A DNA stretch of 8,065 bases from Acidobacteriota bacterium. GTDB lineage: Bacteria; Acidobacteriota; Terriglobia; Terriglobales; Acidobacteriaceae. Below are positions 1 through 7,284 of the stretch, piece after piece. A program made the translations under genes and the position numbers. Within the stretch, counting starts at the first letter, position 1, and the number at the start of each line of letters is the position of its first letter. A model generated the notes under the pieces. It searched no databases, was not told the origin of the DNA, and saw only the letters and a program-made list of their open reading frames with translations. The stretch is from NCBI GenBank assembly GCA_021802085.1, contig JAKAAZ010000165.1, positions 1 through 8,065 of the forward strand, written 5' to 3'.

Positions 1-176
1 ACTACCGCAGGAAAAACGATGCCAGACACTTCATCATTTACCCCGCATCCATCCACTCCACGCGGCTTTCTGGACATCGCATCAACTTGAACGCAATGTT
101 ATCCACGGATCAGGGGTGAAGGTCATTCGCGTGAATTCGAACCGTTGCAAGGGCTTTCCGACGCAGATGGGAACAT

Positions 177-1484
177 TCAAATTGAAGGCGAACGTTGGCT
201 CGTCTGGTGCAATTTGCGCTGGCGAACGAAGGCAATCAGCACCGCATTTACCAGCGTGAGGCCAGCCAACAGATACAGTCCAGCGCGATGAGATCCGAAG
301 TGGGCATCTGCCCATACTTTTGCGTTGGGCGCAAAAAATCCGCCCAGGGCCCCCATCGCATTGATAAACGCGATGCCGCCCGCAGCCGCTGTACCGGCGA
401 GATAGCCCGTGGGAAAAGTCCAGAACAAAGGTTGGACAGCGATGAAACCCGATGCTGCAACGCACAAGGCAAGTAGCGCGACCACCGGCACGCTTGTTGG
501 GAAAGCTGCGCTCGCCAAGCCTGAGGCCCCCAGGACAAGAACGGCGAGAAAACGGTGATTTTGGCGCCTGTCTGCCGCTCGAGGTATCCAATACGTAGCC
601 GCTATGGCGCAAACCCAAGGAATTGCCGATGCGAACCCAACTTCTATCCCCACGGATTTGCCCAGGAGTGTCGCAACCTCTGTTGGCAGGTAAAAAACCA
701 CGCCATACACACTCATCTGGATCAGGAAATAGATCAGCACGTAGTGCAGGACTCGCCAGTCCATAAGCACTGCGGGAAATGCCGAGGAGCCGTATGTGCG
801 CCTCGCCTGCTCTTCCTCTTGCAGAACGGTTAGCAGCGCCTGTTTCTCCGTATTGGGGAGCCAGGACGCATCCGCGGGCTTGTCGCCAAGATATAGATAT
901 GCCCAAATTCCAACGGCAACGGCCAAAAAGCCTTCGGAGAGAAACATCCACTGCCAACCTTGTAAACCGGCCCTTGCCGGCATATCGAGGAGCACTCCGG
1001 ACAGTGGGCCTCCAAAAATAAAAGCCAGTGGCGCCCCAAAGTAAAACAGCCCCAGAATCCGACCCTTGACTCGATTTGGAAACCAATAGCTGAGATAGAG
1101 AATGACGCCGGGAAAGAAGCCGGCTTCAGCGATTCCCAATAATAGGCGCAGCACATAGAAGGATCGCGGGCCGGTGACGAACATGGTTGCCATGGACACA
1201 AGGCCCCAGCTCACCATGATGCGGCACATCCAGACCCGCGCTCCTACCTTGTGCAGGATGAGGTTGCTGGGTACCTCAAAAATTGCGTAGGTCAGGAAGA
1301 ACAGTCCTGCCCCCATCGCATATGTGGCATCGGAAATTCCGGCGGATGCCTGCAATGCCTCCTTCGCGAAACCGATATTGGCGCGATCGAGAAACGACAC
1401 CACATACATGAGCAGCAGAAAAGGGACCAGCCGCCGCCGTGCGCGCGCGATCGCATGGTCAACGAAATTTTCGGGAACTGGCAC
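177..1484 (-). CDS. MFS transporter, anion:cation symporter (ACS) family
   Basis: This 435-residue inner-membrane protein has the hydrophobic profile of a 12-helix major facilitator. The ACS hallmark LDRANIGFA lies at residues 32-40 in the first helix, and RLLLGIAEAGFFPG at about 113-126 is the typical helix-4 region. GWQWMFLSEG (176-185) marks the end of the first half, and a polar central loop follows at about 200-235. FWTFPTGYLAGTAAAGG (from about 354) is typical of the second half. ACS members import organic and sugar acids (tartrate, hexuronates, galactonate, rhamnonate, phthalate) with protons; the substrate here cannot be read from sequence. The start is GTG at 1484, one base after the TAG of the upstream GH106 gene. 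No Shine-Dalgarno is visible, so translation probably depends on coupling to that gene. The next in-frame Met (residue 26) would cut into helix 1. Length is normal for the family. The link to the glycosidase suggests uptake of a glycoside breakdown product. Confidence 0.93.
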   Translation of the reverse strand: MPVPENFVDHAIARARRRLVPFLLLMYVVSFLDRANIGFAKEALQASAGISDATYAMGAGLFFLTYAIFEVPSNLILHKVGARVWMCRIMVSWGLVSMATMFVTGPRSFYVLRLLLGIAEAGFFPGVILYLSYWFPNRVKGRILGLFYFGAPLAFIFGGPLSGVLLDMPARAGLQGWQWMFLSEGFLAVAVGIWAYLYLGDKPADASWLPNTEKQALLTVLQEEEQARRTYGSSAFPAVLMDWRVLHYVLIYFLIQMSVYGVVFYLPTEVATLLGKSVGIEVGFASAIPWVCAIAATYWIPRAADRRQNHRFLAVLVLGASGLASAAFPTSVPVVALLALCVAASGFIAVQPLFWTFPTGYLAGTAAAGGIAFINAMGALGGFFAPNAKVWADAHFGSHRAGLYLLAGLTLVNAVLIAFVRQRKLHQTSQRSPSI

Positions 1485-1485
1485 G

Positions 1486-4400
1486 CTATGGCTGCGTCGT
1501 TACAGTAGAAATTTGCACAGGTCCGAGCAAGCCCGATGGTAGCAACGGAGAGTCTGCACGATATGGCTTGATATCGGTGAACGTATATTTCTGGGTTGCA
1601 TCCGGTTGCTGATCGCCGATTAATCGGTTCACCCATGCATTCGTCACTTTGATCGTCACTTCATTGTCCCCAGGCTTCAATGCGCCGGTTGCATCCACGC
1701 GATACGGCGCGTGCCACACGATTCCCAGATCCTTACCATTCACCGTCACATCTGCCAGATTGTTCACAGCGCCCAGGTCGATCCACAAATGGGTGTTCTT
1801 CCTGAACCAGGTCGCCGGCGCTTGAATTGTTTTGGTATAGGTACCGGTCCCGGAAAAATACTTCACGCCCTGATTCGTGCTGTCACTCCACGAAATTAAC
1901 TTGCCCAGTGTGATGGATGGCGGCGCTCCGAGGTCCGGTTGAAAACTGACATTCCACGGACCGTGCAAGGTGGCGACTTCTGTTGCGACCGGCGTCGGCA
2001 GCGTGCGTGAAGTCTGCGGCGCCGGTTTGCGGAACACGACGAACACCGTTCCCCATGGCTCCAGATGCAGTGGCACCGTTGTGCGGCCGTCCGCGATTTT
2101 GTAGGACGCAGGCTTCGATTTGCCGGTCTCGGCGTACCATAGCTCGGGCATCTTACCTGTCACGCGGAAACTCGCCTCCACTGTCTCATCACGGTTGTTG
2201 CGGTTGTCCACGAAGTAGATATCGCCGTCCGCCAGCTTACGATGAGCGAAGAGAATTCGTGTGTCCGTCTCCGGTTTGGTGTAATCGAAGTCCGGGGCCA
2301 CCCCCAACGTTTTGAAAACATCCGTCAGGCTCTGGCCCGCATAGACGGTGCCTTGGCCGACGTGCTGTACGCCCGTCCCGTCGCCAAACAACTCGTCATC
2401 CAGTTTGTGGAACTCCGCCTGATTGTCAGCAAGGCTTGGATCGTCGAACGGCTTGGGACCGGCTACAACGGCACCGTTCTCCACCAGTTTGTAAATGGCT
2501 TGCAATACCGGCAGAGACATATGCTGGCTGTATGGATCGAGCCCGAGCACGCGATAACGCATTCCGCTCTTGGTCGTAATACGGCCGTTGGCAACGCTCA
2601 ATTCATGGATCAAGCCATCGGCATTGATGTAATCGAAGCCGTAGCCGGCAGGGACATTCGGCGCCTTCTTGTTGAAGATCGCTGTAAGGTTCGAGTCCTC
2701 CCCGTAAAAATAAACCAGGTCAGCATCGAAGCGCCCCTGCTGCAACATGTAACTGCTGCGCGCCAGGTAGTCGATCCATGGACGTGCCTCTTCCGCCCAC
2801 GTTTCATTGCGGTTAAACCACTGCCCAAAGGGCCCCAGTGTCAACCCCGGGGCGGTGCCTTTACCCACCAGCGGTTGATGTGCCGATTCATGAATGCAAA
2901 AACGGTTGATTCCGTTTAGAAATTCCTGATCGGCCGTCGGCTTTAGCGTCGCAGGCGACCATGCCCAGGGCGCGGCAGCCGCTGTCATCGATTCCGCCGC
3001 AGCGATGTTCTGGCCGTAGATATGCGCCACCGACGCCGATTCTCTGTCGTCCGCGTTGTAGTCGTATTGGATATTGTTCACGCCCGGCGTCTGCGTCCAC
3101 ATCGCACTCATCGGAATGTCATCGAGCTTCTTGACTTCCATGCCATCAGCAATAAACGCGCGCCCGGATTCGTGAGACTCTCCGTAGTGGCCCATACCCC
3201 GTTCTTTCAGAGAAGCCTCTACCTGACCATAATGTTCATCAGCAGTCAGGTCTGCGATCGTCTTGCGAAAATCCCATAGAAACCGGTCGCTGGCTGCGGA
3301 GCTTTCCACGATGTGCCCAGCGAGGACCGGCATCCAGGGCACTGGATCGTAGCCACGCCGTTTCTTGAACTCCGCGATCATGTCGTCGGTCCAGTTCTGC
3401 GCCCCGGCTTCCCAGCTGTCGGTTACCACGTACTGGATGCCCTGCTTGCCCATATTGTCTGCGCCAACCGTCTGCTTATAACTATCCAGATAATTGGACA
3501 TGTAGTTTTTGACATAAGTCCGATTCAGCTTGTCCACTTCCAGGCCAGTGGCCTCCGCAGTCGCGGGGTGGTTGGTGATTCCCAATAGCGAATAGCCGAA
3601 GCGAAGTACAACCCAATTTCCCGGCGGAGGGGTCCAGTCGAGGGTGCCGTCCTGGCGCATTTTACTTGTCAGGTCAATGACATTATCTTTTTGCACAGCC
3701 TCGGCGGACGGTACAGGTGCGGACGCAAATTCGTAGAGATCCGGGACCGGAACGAAGGCCGCTTTTTCCTCAAACCGGTTGACTCGCGCACCCGGATGCA
3801 GATTCAATTCGGCGATTGCATAGTCGGTCGGGGGCGGGCCAGCCTTGATTCCTAAGGATTTGAGATCCATATTTTTTGCCCACGCGGGCAGAGGGGGTGG
3901 CGCTTCCTGCCTGAAAACGATGCGGAAATACTTTGCCGTCACCGCAGGAAACGATACCGTGTACTCCGGAGATCTGCCATCGGGCAAATTCACGACTGTC
4001 CTAAAGCTCTGACCGTCGCTGCCAGCTTCAAGAATTTTGTCAGGATTGCCGATTCCGGACAGGACGGCAGCCAATCCATCCACATGTTTCATAGAGATTG
4101 TTATCGCCTGTATGGTTTGCGGACTTGAGAATTCGTATTGGATCCAGGCATCGGAGCCACGCGCCGGAATCGGAAGATTCGTTGTTTTTGCCACATCGCC
4201 ATCGGTCAGCATGGCTGCATCTGGCGCTCCAGCGCTGGCCGTTATCTTCGGGTGCAACGACTGGACGGGAATATCGTCGGAAGCCCTGCGGTATGCAACC
4301 ACCACGCTGTCTGCATAAAATTGCGGAATTGCTTTTGCGCCTTTTGGCGCGGCGAGAAGATCATGTATCCCAAGATTTTGAAAAGCTCCTGTATTGGTTG

Positions 4401-4890
4401 GAGGATGCTCCAGCATGCCCGTGAATGGCTTGCCCCCTTCGATATCGGTTTCGCTCCACACGTACTTCTTCATTCCCTGCGATGCGGGAACCCATGGACC
4501 ACCTGTCTCGCTCCAGCCTGGCGAGCCCGCAATCGCTTCTTCCATTCCTAGCTGATTGGCAAGTGTCGTCGCGTATCGGAACGCATCTTGCCATTCCGGA
4601 GTCATATACGCGAGTCGCTGAGGCACTACCTGGGGTGTGGATAGTGCTGCATCGAAATTCTGGAAGCCGGCAATTCCAACGCTCTGCATCCATGTAAGAT
4701 CCAGCTTGATCCCTGCCTGAGTAATGTTTCCATTCATCCAGTGCCACCACACTCGCGGTCTCGCGCTGCTCGGAGGATTTTCAAATCCCTGCGTCAACGG
4801 ATCCAGCTTGGTTTGTGCTTGCGCTCCGATTCCCACACACGAACAGAGAAGCGAGATCGCTATGATTGCGATTGCTTGGCGCCTGATCAT
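1486..4890 (-). CDS. Secreted GH106-family glycoside hydrolase (alpha-L-rhamnosidase-like)
   Basis: The protein is 1134 residues from the chosen start. An N-terminal signal peptide (MIRRQ, a hydrophobic core, then an AQA-type cleavage site near residue 25) indicates export. The mature start RPRVWWHWMNGNIT (about 45-58) and GSPGWSETGGPWV are typical of GH106. A discoidin-like beta-sandwich insert seems to lie at about 210-330. The catalytic (beta/alpha)8 region contains TDSWEAGAQNWT (about 490-501) and HYGESHESGRAF (about 568-579). E494, and E571 or E574, are candidate catalytic or metal-binding glutamates; the assignment is from memory of the family and not aligned. A GH2-like sugar-binding beta domain closes the protein (about 1009-1094, with LADVTVNGKDLG and WHAPYRVD). 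GH106 enzymes remove alpha-L-rhamnose from pectic rhamnogalacturonan or plant glycosides by inversion. The ATG at 4890 is preferred over a TTG at 4908 because AAAGGA (4900-4905) sits 9 nt upstream of it. It is first in an operon with the MFS gene. Exact substrate unknown. Confidence 0.9.
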   Translation of the reverse strand: MIRRQAIAIIAISLLCSCVGIGAQAQTKLDPLTQGFENPPSSARPRVWWHWMNGNITQAGIKLDLTWMQSVGIAGFQNFDAALSTPQVVPQRLAYMTPEWQDAFRYATTLANQLGMEEAIAGSPGWSETGGPWVPASQGMKKYVWSETDIEGGKPFTGMLEHPPTNTGAFQNLGIHDLLAAPKGAKAIPQFYADSVVVAYRRASDDIPVQSLHPKITASAGAPDAAMLTDGDVAKTTNLPIPARGSDAWIQYEFSSPQTIQAITISMKHVDGLAAVLSGIGNPDKILEAGSDGQSFRTVVNLPDGRSPEYTVSFPAVTAKYFRIVFRQEAPPPLPAWAKNMDLKSLGIKAGPPPTDYAIAELNLHPGARVNRFEEKAAFVPVPDLYEFASAPVPSAEAVQKDNVIDLTSKMRQDGTLDWTPPPGNWVVLRFGYSLLGITNHPATAEATGLEVDKLNRTYVKNYMSNYLDSYKQTVGADNMGKQGIQYVVTDSWEAGAQNWTDDMIAEFKKRRGYDPVPWMPVLAGHIVESSAASDRFLWDFRKTIADLTADEHYGQVEASLKERGMGHYGESHESGRAFIADGMEVKKLDDIPMSAMWTQTPGVNNIQYDYNADDRESASVAHIYGQNIAAAESMTAAAAPWAWSPATLKPTADQEFLNGINRFCIHESAHQPLVGKGTAPGLTLGPFGQWFNRNETWAEEARPWIDYLARSSYMLQQGRFDADLVYFYGEDSNLTAIFNKKAPNVPAGYGFDYINADGLIHELSVANGRITTKSGMRYRVLGLDPYSQHMSLPVLQAIYKLVENGAVVAGPKPFDDPSLADNQAEFHKLDDELFGDGTGVQHVGQGTVYAGQSLTDVFKTLGVAPDFDYTKPETDTRILFAHRKLADGDIYFVDNRNNRDETVEASFRVTGKMPELWYAETGKSKPASYKIADGRTTVPLHLEPWGTVFVVFRKPAPQTSRTLPTPVATEVATLHGPWNVSFQPDLGAPPSITLGKLISWSDSTNQGVKYFSGTGTYTKTIQAPATWFRKNTHLWIDLGAVNNLADVTVNGKDLGIVWHAPYRVDATGALKPGDNEVTIKVTNAWVNRLIGDQQPDATQKYTFTDIKPYRADSPLLPSGLLGPVQISTVTTQP

Positions 4891-5079
4891 TGGAATAAAT
4901 CCTTTCAACTTGTCTGTAGTGACTTCGAGTAAAAGTATGCGGCCAGCGGGTAGACAACCTGATTTGCCGGCTCCGGAAACTCACACTCTGATATCACATT
5001 TCTAGCCAATAGGGCAAATATATCATTAGACAATATCCAGGAACTGACACCTTTCGTCTGTAAGCCAACAAGTATCCGT

Positions 5080-5093
5080 GCGGTCCGAACCGC
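5080..5093. promoter_or_regulatory. Possible operator dyad GCGGT-N4-ACCGC
   Basis: Perfect 5-bp arms flank a 4-base centre, between the two divergent genes and just upstream of a possible TTGACA box at 5107. The size and GC-rich symmetry would suit a dimeric repressor such as a LacI-type protein. Arms this short can also arise by chance. Confidence 0.25.
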
Positions 5094-5106
5094 CAGAACG
5101 GAGCGC

Positions 5107-5136
5107 TTGACAGGAGATTTGCCCGTTGGGTACGCT
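5107..5136 (+). promoter_or_regulatory. Possible sigma70-type promoter for the amidohydrolase operon
   Basis: A consensus TTGACA lies at 5107-5112. Eighteen bases later there is a weak -10 candidate, TACGCT (5131-5136). If real, the 5' leader would be about 160 nt long. The -10 match is poor, so this is a candidate only. Confidence 0.22.
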
Positions 5137-5294
5137 TACTGCGGTATCGAAACAGTTTTCCATTTGGAAATGACGCCGTTTCCGTTTTAGTTGTCCAGAC
5201 AGTTACTTCGGCCAAAACGAATAGATGAACGCCTTGGCCCTGTTCCATTCCAGGCTAACTCAACCCATACCGAGTACTAAATTTTGAGCGCATC

Positions 5295-5299
5295 GGAGG
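5295..5299 (+). promoter_or_regulatory. Shine-Dalgarno GGAGG fixing the amidohydrolase start
   Basis: GGAGG is followed by a 4-nt spacer and ATG at 5304. It is the strongest ribosome binding site in the window and supports a start that places the Tat-type signal at the very N-terminus. Confidence 0.8.
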
Positions 5300-5303
5300 T
5301 TTC

Positions 5304-6269
5304 ATGCGACGGCGAGACGTTCTAAAATTCGCGGCATCGGCAGGAGTAGTTTGCGCTACAAGTTCTATGGCGTCGGCGCTTCCCGCGTCGATTCCAATCA
5401 TCGATTCGCATGTTCATCTATTCGATACCAGCCGTCCGGGAGGCGTACCCTGGCCAGAGAAAAGCGACTCCGTTATTTACAAACCTGCGCTACCAGGCCG
5501 CTATGCAAAGATCGCAGAGCCCCTCGGCGTGGTCGGCGCTATCGCCATTGAAGCCAGCCCTTTAGCCAGCGACAATGATTGGGTGCTGCGCGTGGCGGCG
5601 GATAATCCGATCATGGTTGGCATGGTCGGTGACCTTATCCCTGGATCGCCCTCGTATCTACGGGAACTTGATCGGCTACATGCCAATCCTCTGTTCTTAG
5701 GGATTCGATACGGCAACCTCTGGAACCGAGATTTGGGATTGGATATGAAAAAGCCGGGCTTTCTTGCGGGCCTCAAGAGACTTGCCGAGTTAGGCCTAGA
5801 GTTGGACAGCGCAAATCCAGATCCTGCTCTGATCCATGCCATCGCCGATGTTTCCGACCGGATTCCCAACCTCAGGATCGTAATCGATCACCTGCCCTCA
5901 TCCCCGATTCCGACCGCAGCGCCCGCTCGCCGGGAATACTGGTCGCAGTTGCGCCATTTAAGCCAGAACCCTCGTGTCTTTATCAAACTTTCAGAAATCC
6001 CTGTCCGCGTCGATGGAGTGGTACCAAAGAATCCAGCCTTCTACAAGGAGAGACTGGATGCCATTTGGGATGTCTTCGGTGAAGACCACATCCTGTATGG
6101 AAGTGATTGGCCGAATAGCGATCATTTGGCAACCTACGCGGAAACACTTGCCATCGTGCGCGGCTATGTCACCCCGAAAGGCCACAAAGTCTGTCAAAAA
6201 TTCTTCTGGCAAAATTCAATCGCTGCCTACAAGTGGCATCGAAGACTGCCGAACCAACCCGTGCTGTAA
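5304..6269 (+). CDS. Tat-exported amidohydrolase family protein (PF04909/COG3618, lactonase-like)
   Basis: This 321-residue TIM-barrel metal-hydrolase-type protein begins RRRDVLKFAASAG, matching the twin-arginine pattern, with a likely cleavage site near ASALPA (24-29). It is therefore probably folded in the cytoplasm and sent to the periplasm. Barrel landmarks are IIDSHVHLFD (32-41, metal-site H36 and H38), IVIDHL (192-197, D195-H196), FIKLSE (226-231) and LYGSDWPNSD (264-273, D268). This motif set belongs to COG3618, which includes L-rhamnono- and L-fucono-lactonases, 2-pyrone-4,6-dicarboxylate lactonase and related dicarboxylate hydrolases. The length suits one domain plus a signal. Substrate is not readable; a sugar lactone is a reasonable guess given the neighbouring rhamnosidase and acid transporter. 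The start is supported by GGAGG four bases upstream. A DUF1080 gene follows 151 bp downstream on the same strand, possibly co-transcribed. An alternative is a decarboxylase or another hydrolase of the same superfamily. Confidence 0.9.
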   Translation: MRRRDVLKFAASAGVVCATSSMASALPASIPIIDSHVHLFDTSRPGGVPWPEKSDSVIYKPALPGRYAKIAEPLGVVGAIAIEASPLASDNDWVLRVAADNPIMVGMVGDLIPGSPSYLRELDRLHANPLFLGIRYGNLWNRDLGLDMKKPGFLAGLKRLAELGLELDSANPDPALIHAIADVSDRIPNLRIVIDHLPSSPIPTAAPARREYWSQLRHLSQNPRVFIKLSEIPVRVDGVVPKNPAFYKERLDAIWDVFGEDHILYGSDWPNSDHLATYAETLAIVRGYVTPKGHKVCQKFFWQNSIAAYKWHRRLPNQPVL

Positions 6270-6420
6270 GGAATGATTTTTTCGTTCGCAGGAGCATGGC
6301 TTCGGGGCACTGCACACAACATATCGAGTCCTTTTCACTGTGACCTCAAATCAGCGCAGCTCTGTGCAGCGTAGCGTAGCAAGGCGATCGATGATACCGG
6401 AGCATTTAGCGGAGATAAAA
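6270..6420 (+). other. Intergenic spacer between amidohydrolase and DUF1080 genes
   Basis: This 151-bp spacer shows no clear terminator. There is a TTTTTT run soon after the stop, but no stable stem precedes it. CTGCACA (6310-6316) and TGTGCAG (6363-6369) form a 7-bp inverted pair across a 46-base loop, which could be chance. A short direct repeat (GTAGC twice, 6371-6380) is also present. The genes may share a transcript, or the second may have a promoter I cannot recognise. Confidence 0.4.
6411..6414 (+). promoter_or_regulatory. Shine-Dalgarno GGAG fixing the DUF1080 start
   Basis: GGAG followed by six bases (ATAAAA) precedes ATG at 6421. This favours that start over the in-frame GTG at 6340 or ATG at 6391, both of which would bury the Tat-type signal behind extra residues. 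Confidence 0.75.
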
Positions 6421-7284
6421 ATGGATAGAAGAACATTTCACAAGCTGGCCGGTTTGGGAGCCTTAGGCGCTCTGTCGGGAACCACAGAGTTGCATGGGCA
6501 AAGCGCGCAGCACAAGGCACAAGGGCATGCGCTCCCACGACCTGGTTTTCGGCAACCGGCGCCCATAGATTTCGAGGATCATTCCGGCTTTGTGCAGATT
6601 TTCGATGGAAAGAACTTGCAGCACTGGGACGGAAATCCAGATGTGTGGCGCGTCGAAAATGGAGCAATCGTTGGTATATCGACCAGTGAGAAACCTGCAG
6701 GCAACACCTTCATTGTGTACCACGGCACGGAGGCGAAAGATTTCGATCTGAAATTGGAGATCAAGGTGGAATATGGCGGCGGCAGTGGCGTGCAGTATAG
6801 GAGTGCTACAGGGATGCCACCACCCGGCGGGACAGGATATCGCGGTCGCCCCGGCGGGCCCCTCGCTCCACCCGCAAGAGCAAGATGGACGCTAAAAGGT
6901 CCACAGGCTGACTTCTGGTACCCCGTGAATGAGATGGCCAGCAGCTATACGGGCCAACTGTATTCGCAGAATACTGGACGCGGCATCATTGCATGGCGAG
7001 GGCAAGTGGTAAATACTCTGCCCGGCAAGATGCCGAGACTGGTCGGTAACATTGGCGATCGAACTGCTCTCGGAAAGTATGTGAAAACTGGAGACTGGAA
7101 CCAATACAACATTATGGTGCGCGGCGGCACATTCATTCACATCCTGAACGGGCAGTTGATGGCCGTACTGATCGATGATGATCCTGCATCCTCAAACAAT
7201 GTGAGAGGTCGATTTGGGCTACAGATTGAAGGCTTCCCCTCAAAGGTCTCCTTCCGTAACCTCTGGCTTAAAAGACTCTCGTGA
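6421..7284 (+). CDS. Tat-exported DUF1080 protein (3-keto-disaccharide hydrolase family, PF06439)
   Basis: This 287-residue protein begins MDRRTFHKLAGLGALGALSG, a clear twin-arginine signal, with cleavage likely near residues 26-30. The rest is a concanavalin-like beta-sandwich of the DUF1080 family. Visible landmarks are FVQIFDGKNLQHWDG (57-71), VWRVENGAIVG (75-85), DFDLKLEIKV (107-116), GGGSGVQYRS (119-128), YTGQLYSQNTGRG (176-188), GDWNQYNIMVRGG (224-236), IHILNGQ (239-245) and GRFGLQIEG (263-271). The family is named for hydrolysing glycosides whose sugar was first oxidised at C3; many members have no tested substrate. A Pro/Gly/Arg-rich segment (about 132-155) sits between strands and looks like an inserted loop. 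It is the last intact gene of the plus-strand pair. A role in attacking oxidised glycosides in the periplasm fits the neighbouring GH106 and amidohydrolase. No dehydrogenase that would make a 3-keto sugar is in the window. A purely carbohydrate-binding role is the main alternative. Confidence 0.9.
   Translation: MDRRTFHKLAGLGALGALSGTTELHGQSAQHKAQGHALPRPGFRQPAPIDFEDHSGFVQIFDGKNLQHWDGNPDVWRVENGAIVGISTSEKPAGNTFIVYHGTEAKDFDLKLEIKVEYGGGSGVQYRSATGMPPPGGTGYRGRPGGPLAPPARARWTLKGPQADFWYPVNEMASSYTGQLYSQNTGRGIIAWRGQVVNTLPGKMPRLVGNIGDRTALGKYVKTGDWNQYNIMVRGGTFIHILNGQLMAVLIDDDPASSNNVRGRFGLQIEGFPSKVSFRNLWLKRLS

Larger units (their letters stand above)
4891..5303. promoter_or_regulatory. Divergent intergenic control region
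   Basis: These 413 bp separate the start codons of the minus-strand GH106 gene and the plus-strand amidohydrolase gene, so both promoters should lie here. Small dyads are visible: GCGGT-ccga-ACCGC (5080-5093), TGTC-ca-GACA (5192-5201) and the perfect palindrome TGATATCA (4989-4996). The heptamer TAGACAA occurs at 4951-4957 and 5027-5033, with the related inverted TTGTCTGTA at 4910-4918. The 5000-5035 stretch is A/T-rich and could hold the GH106 promoter, but I see no good -35/-10 pair on the minus strand. An 84-codon minus-strand reading frame (4994-5248) has no family resemblance and is judged non-coding. No regulator gene is present, so which of these sites is a real operator cannot be said. 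Confidence 0.6.

Noticed and set aside
1..77. Minus-strand frame open to the left edge, starting ATG at 77 (MSRKPRGVDGCGVNDEV)
   Set aside because: Only about 25 codons are visible, there is no Shine-Dalgarno, and the residues suggest no family. It could be the start of a third operon gene but cannot be supported here.
82..1086. A 334-codon minus-strand frame overlapping the transporter
   Set aside because: It overlaps the transporter on the same strand in another frame, is rich in Arg, Gly and Cys with no recognisable domain, and the transporter frame has clear ACS motifs.
2242..2919. A 225-codon plus-strand frame antisense to the GH106 gene
   Set aside because: It lies wholly inside a well-supported gene and shows no family pattern or ribosome binding site; it is a by-product of codon bias.
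4813..4890. Lipoprotein signal in the GH106 N-terminus (SLLCSC)
   Set aside because: The residues before Cys do not match a normal lipobox, and an AQA-type signal peptidase I site follows; ordinary secretion fits better.
4994..5248. An 84-codon minus-strand frame in the divergent intergenic region
   Set aside because: No recognisable motif, no good Shine-Dalgarno, and it covers the region where the promoters of both operons should be.
6296..6343. A 15-residue frame beginning ATG at 6296 after GGAG
   Set aside because: The spacer is one base, too short for good initiation, and the peptide has no recognisable character; probably chance.
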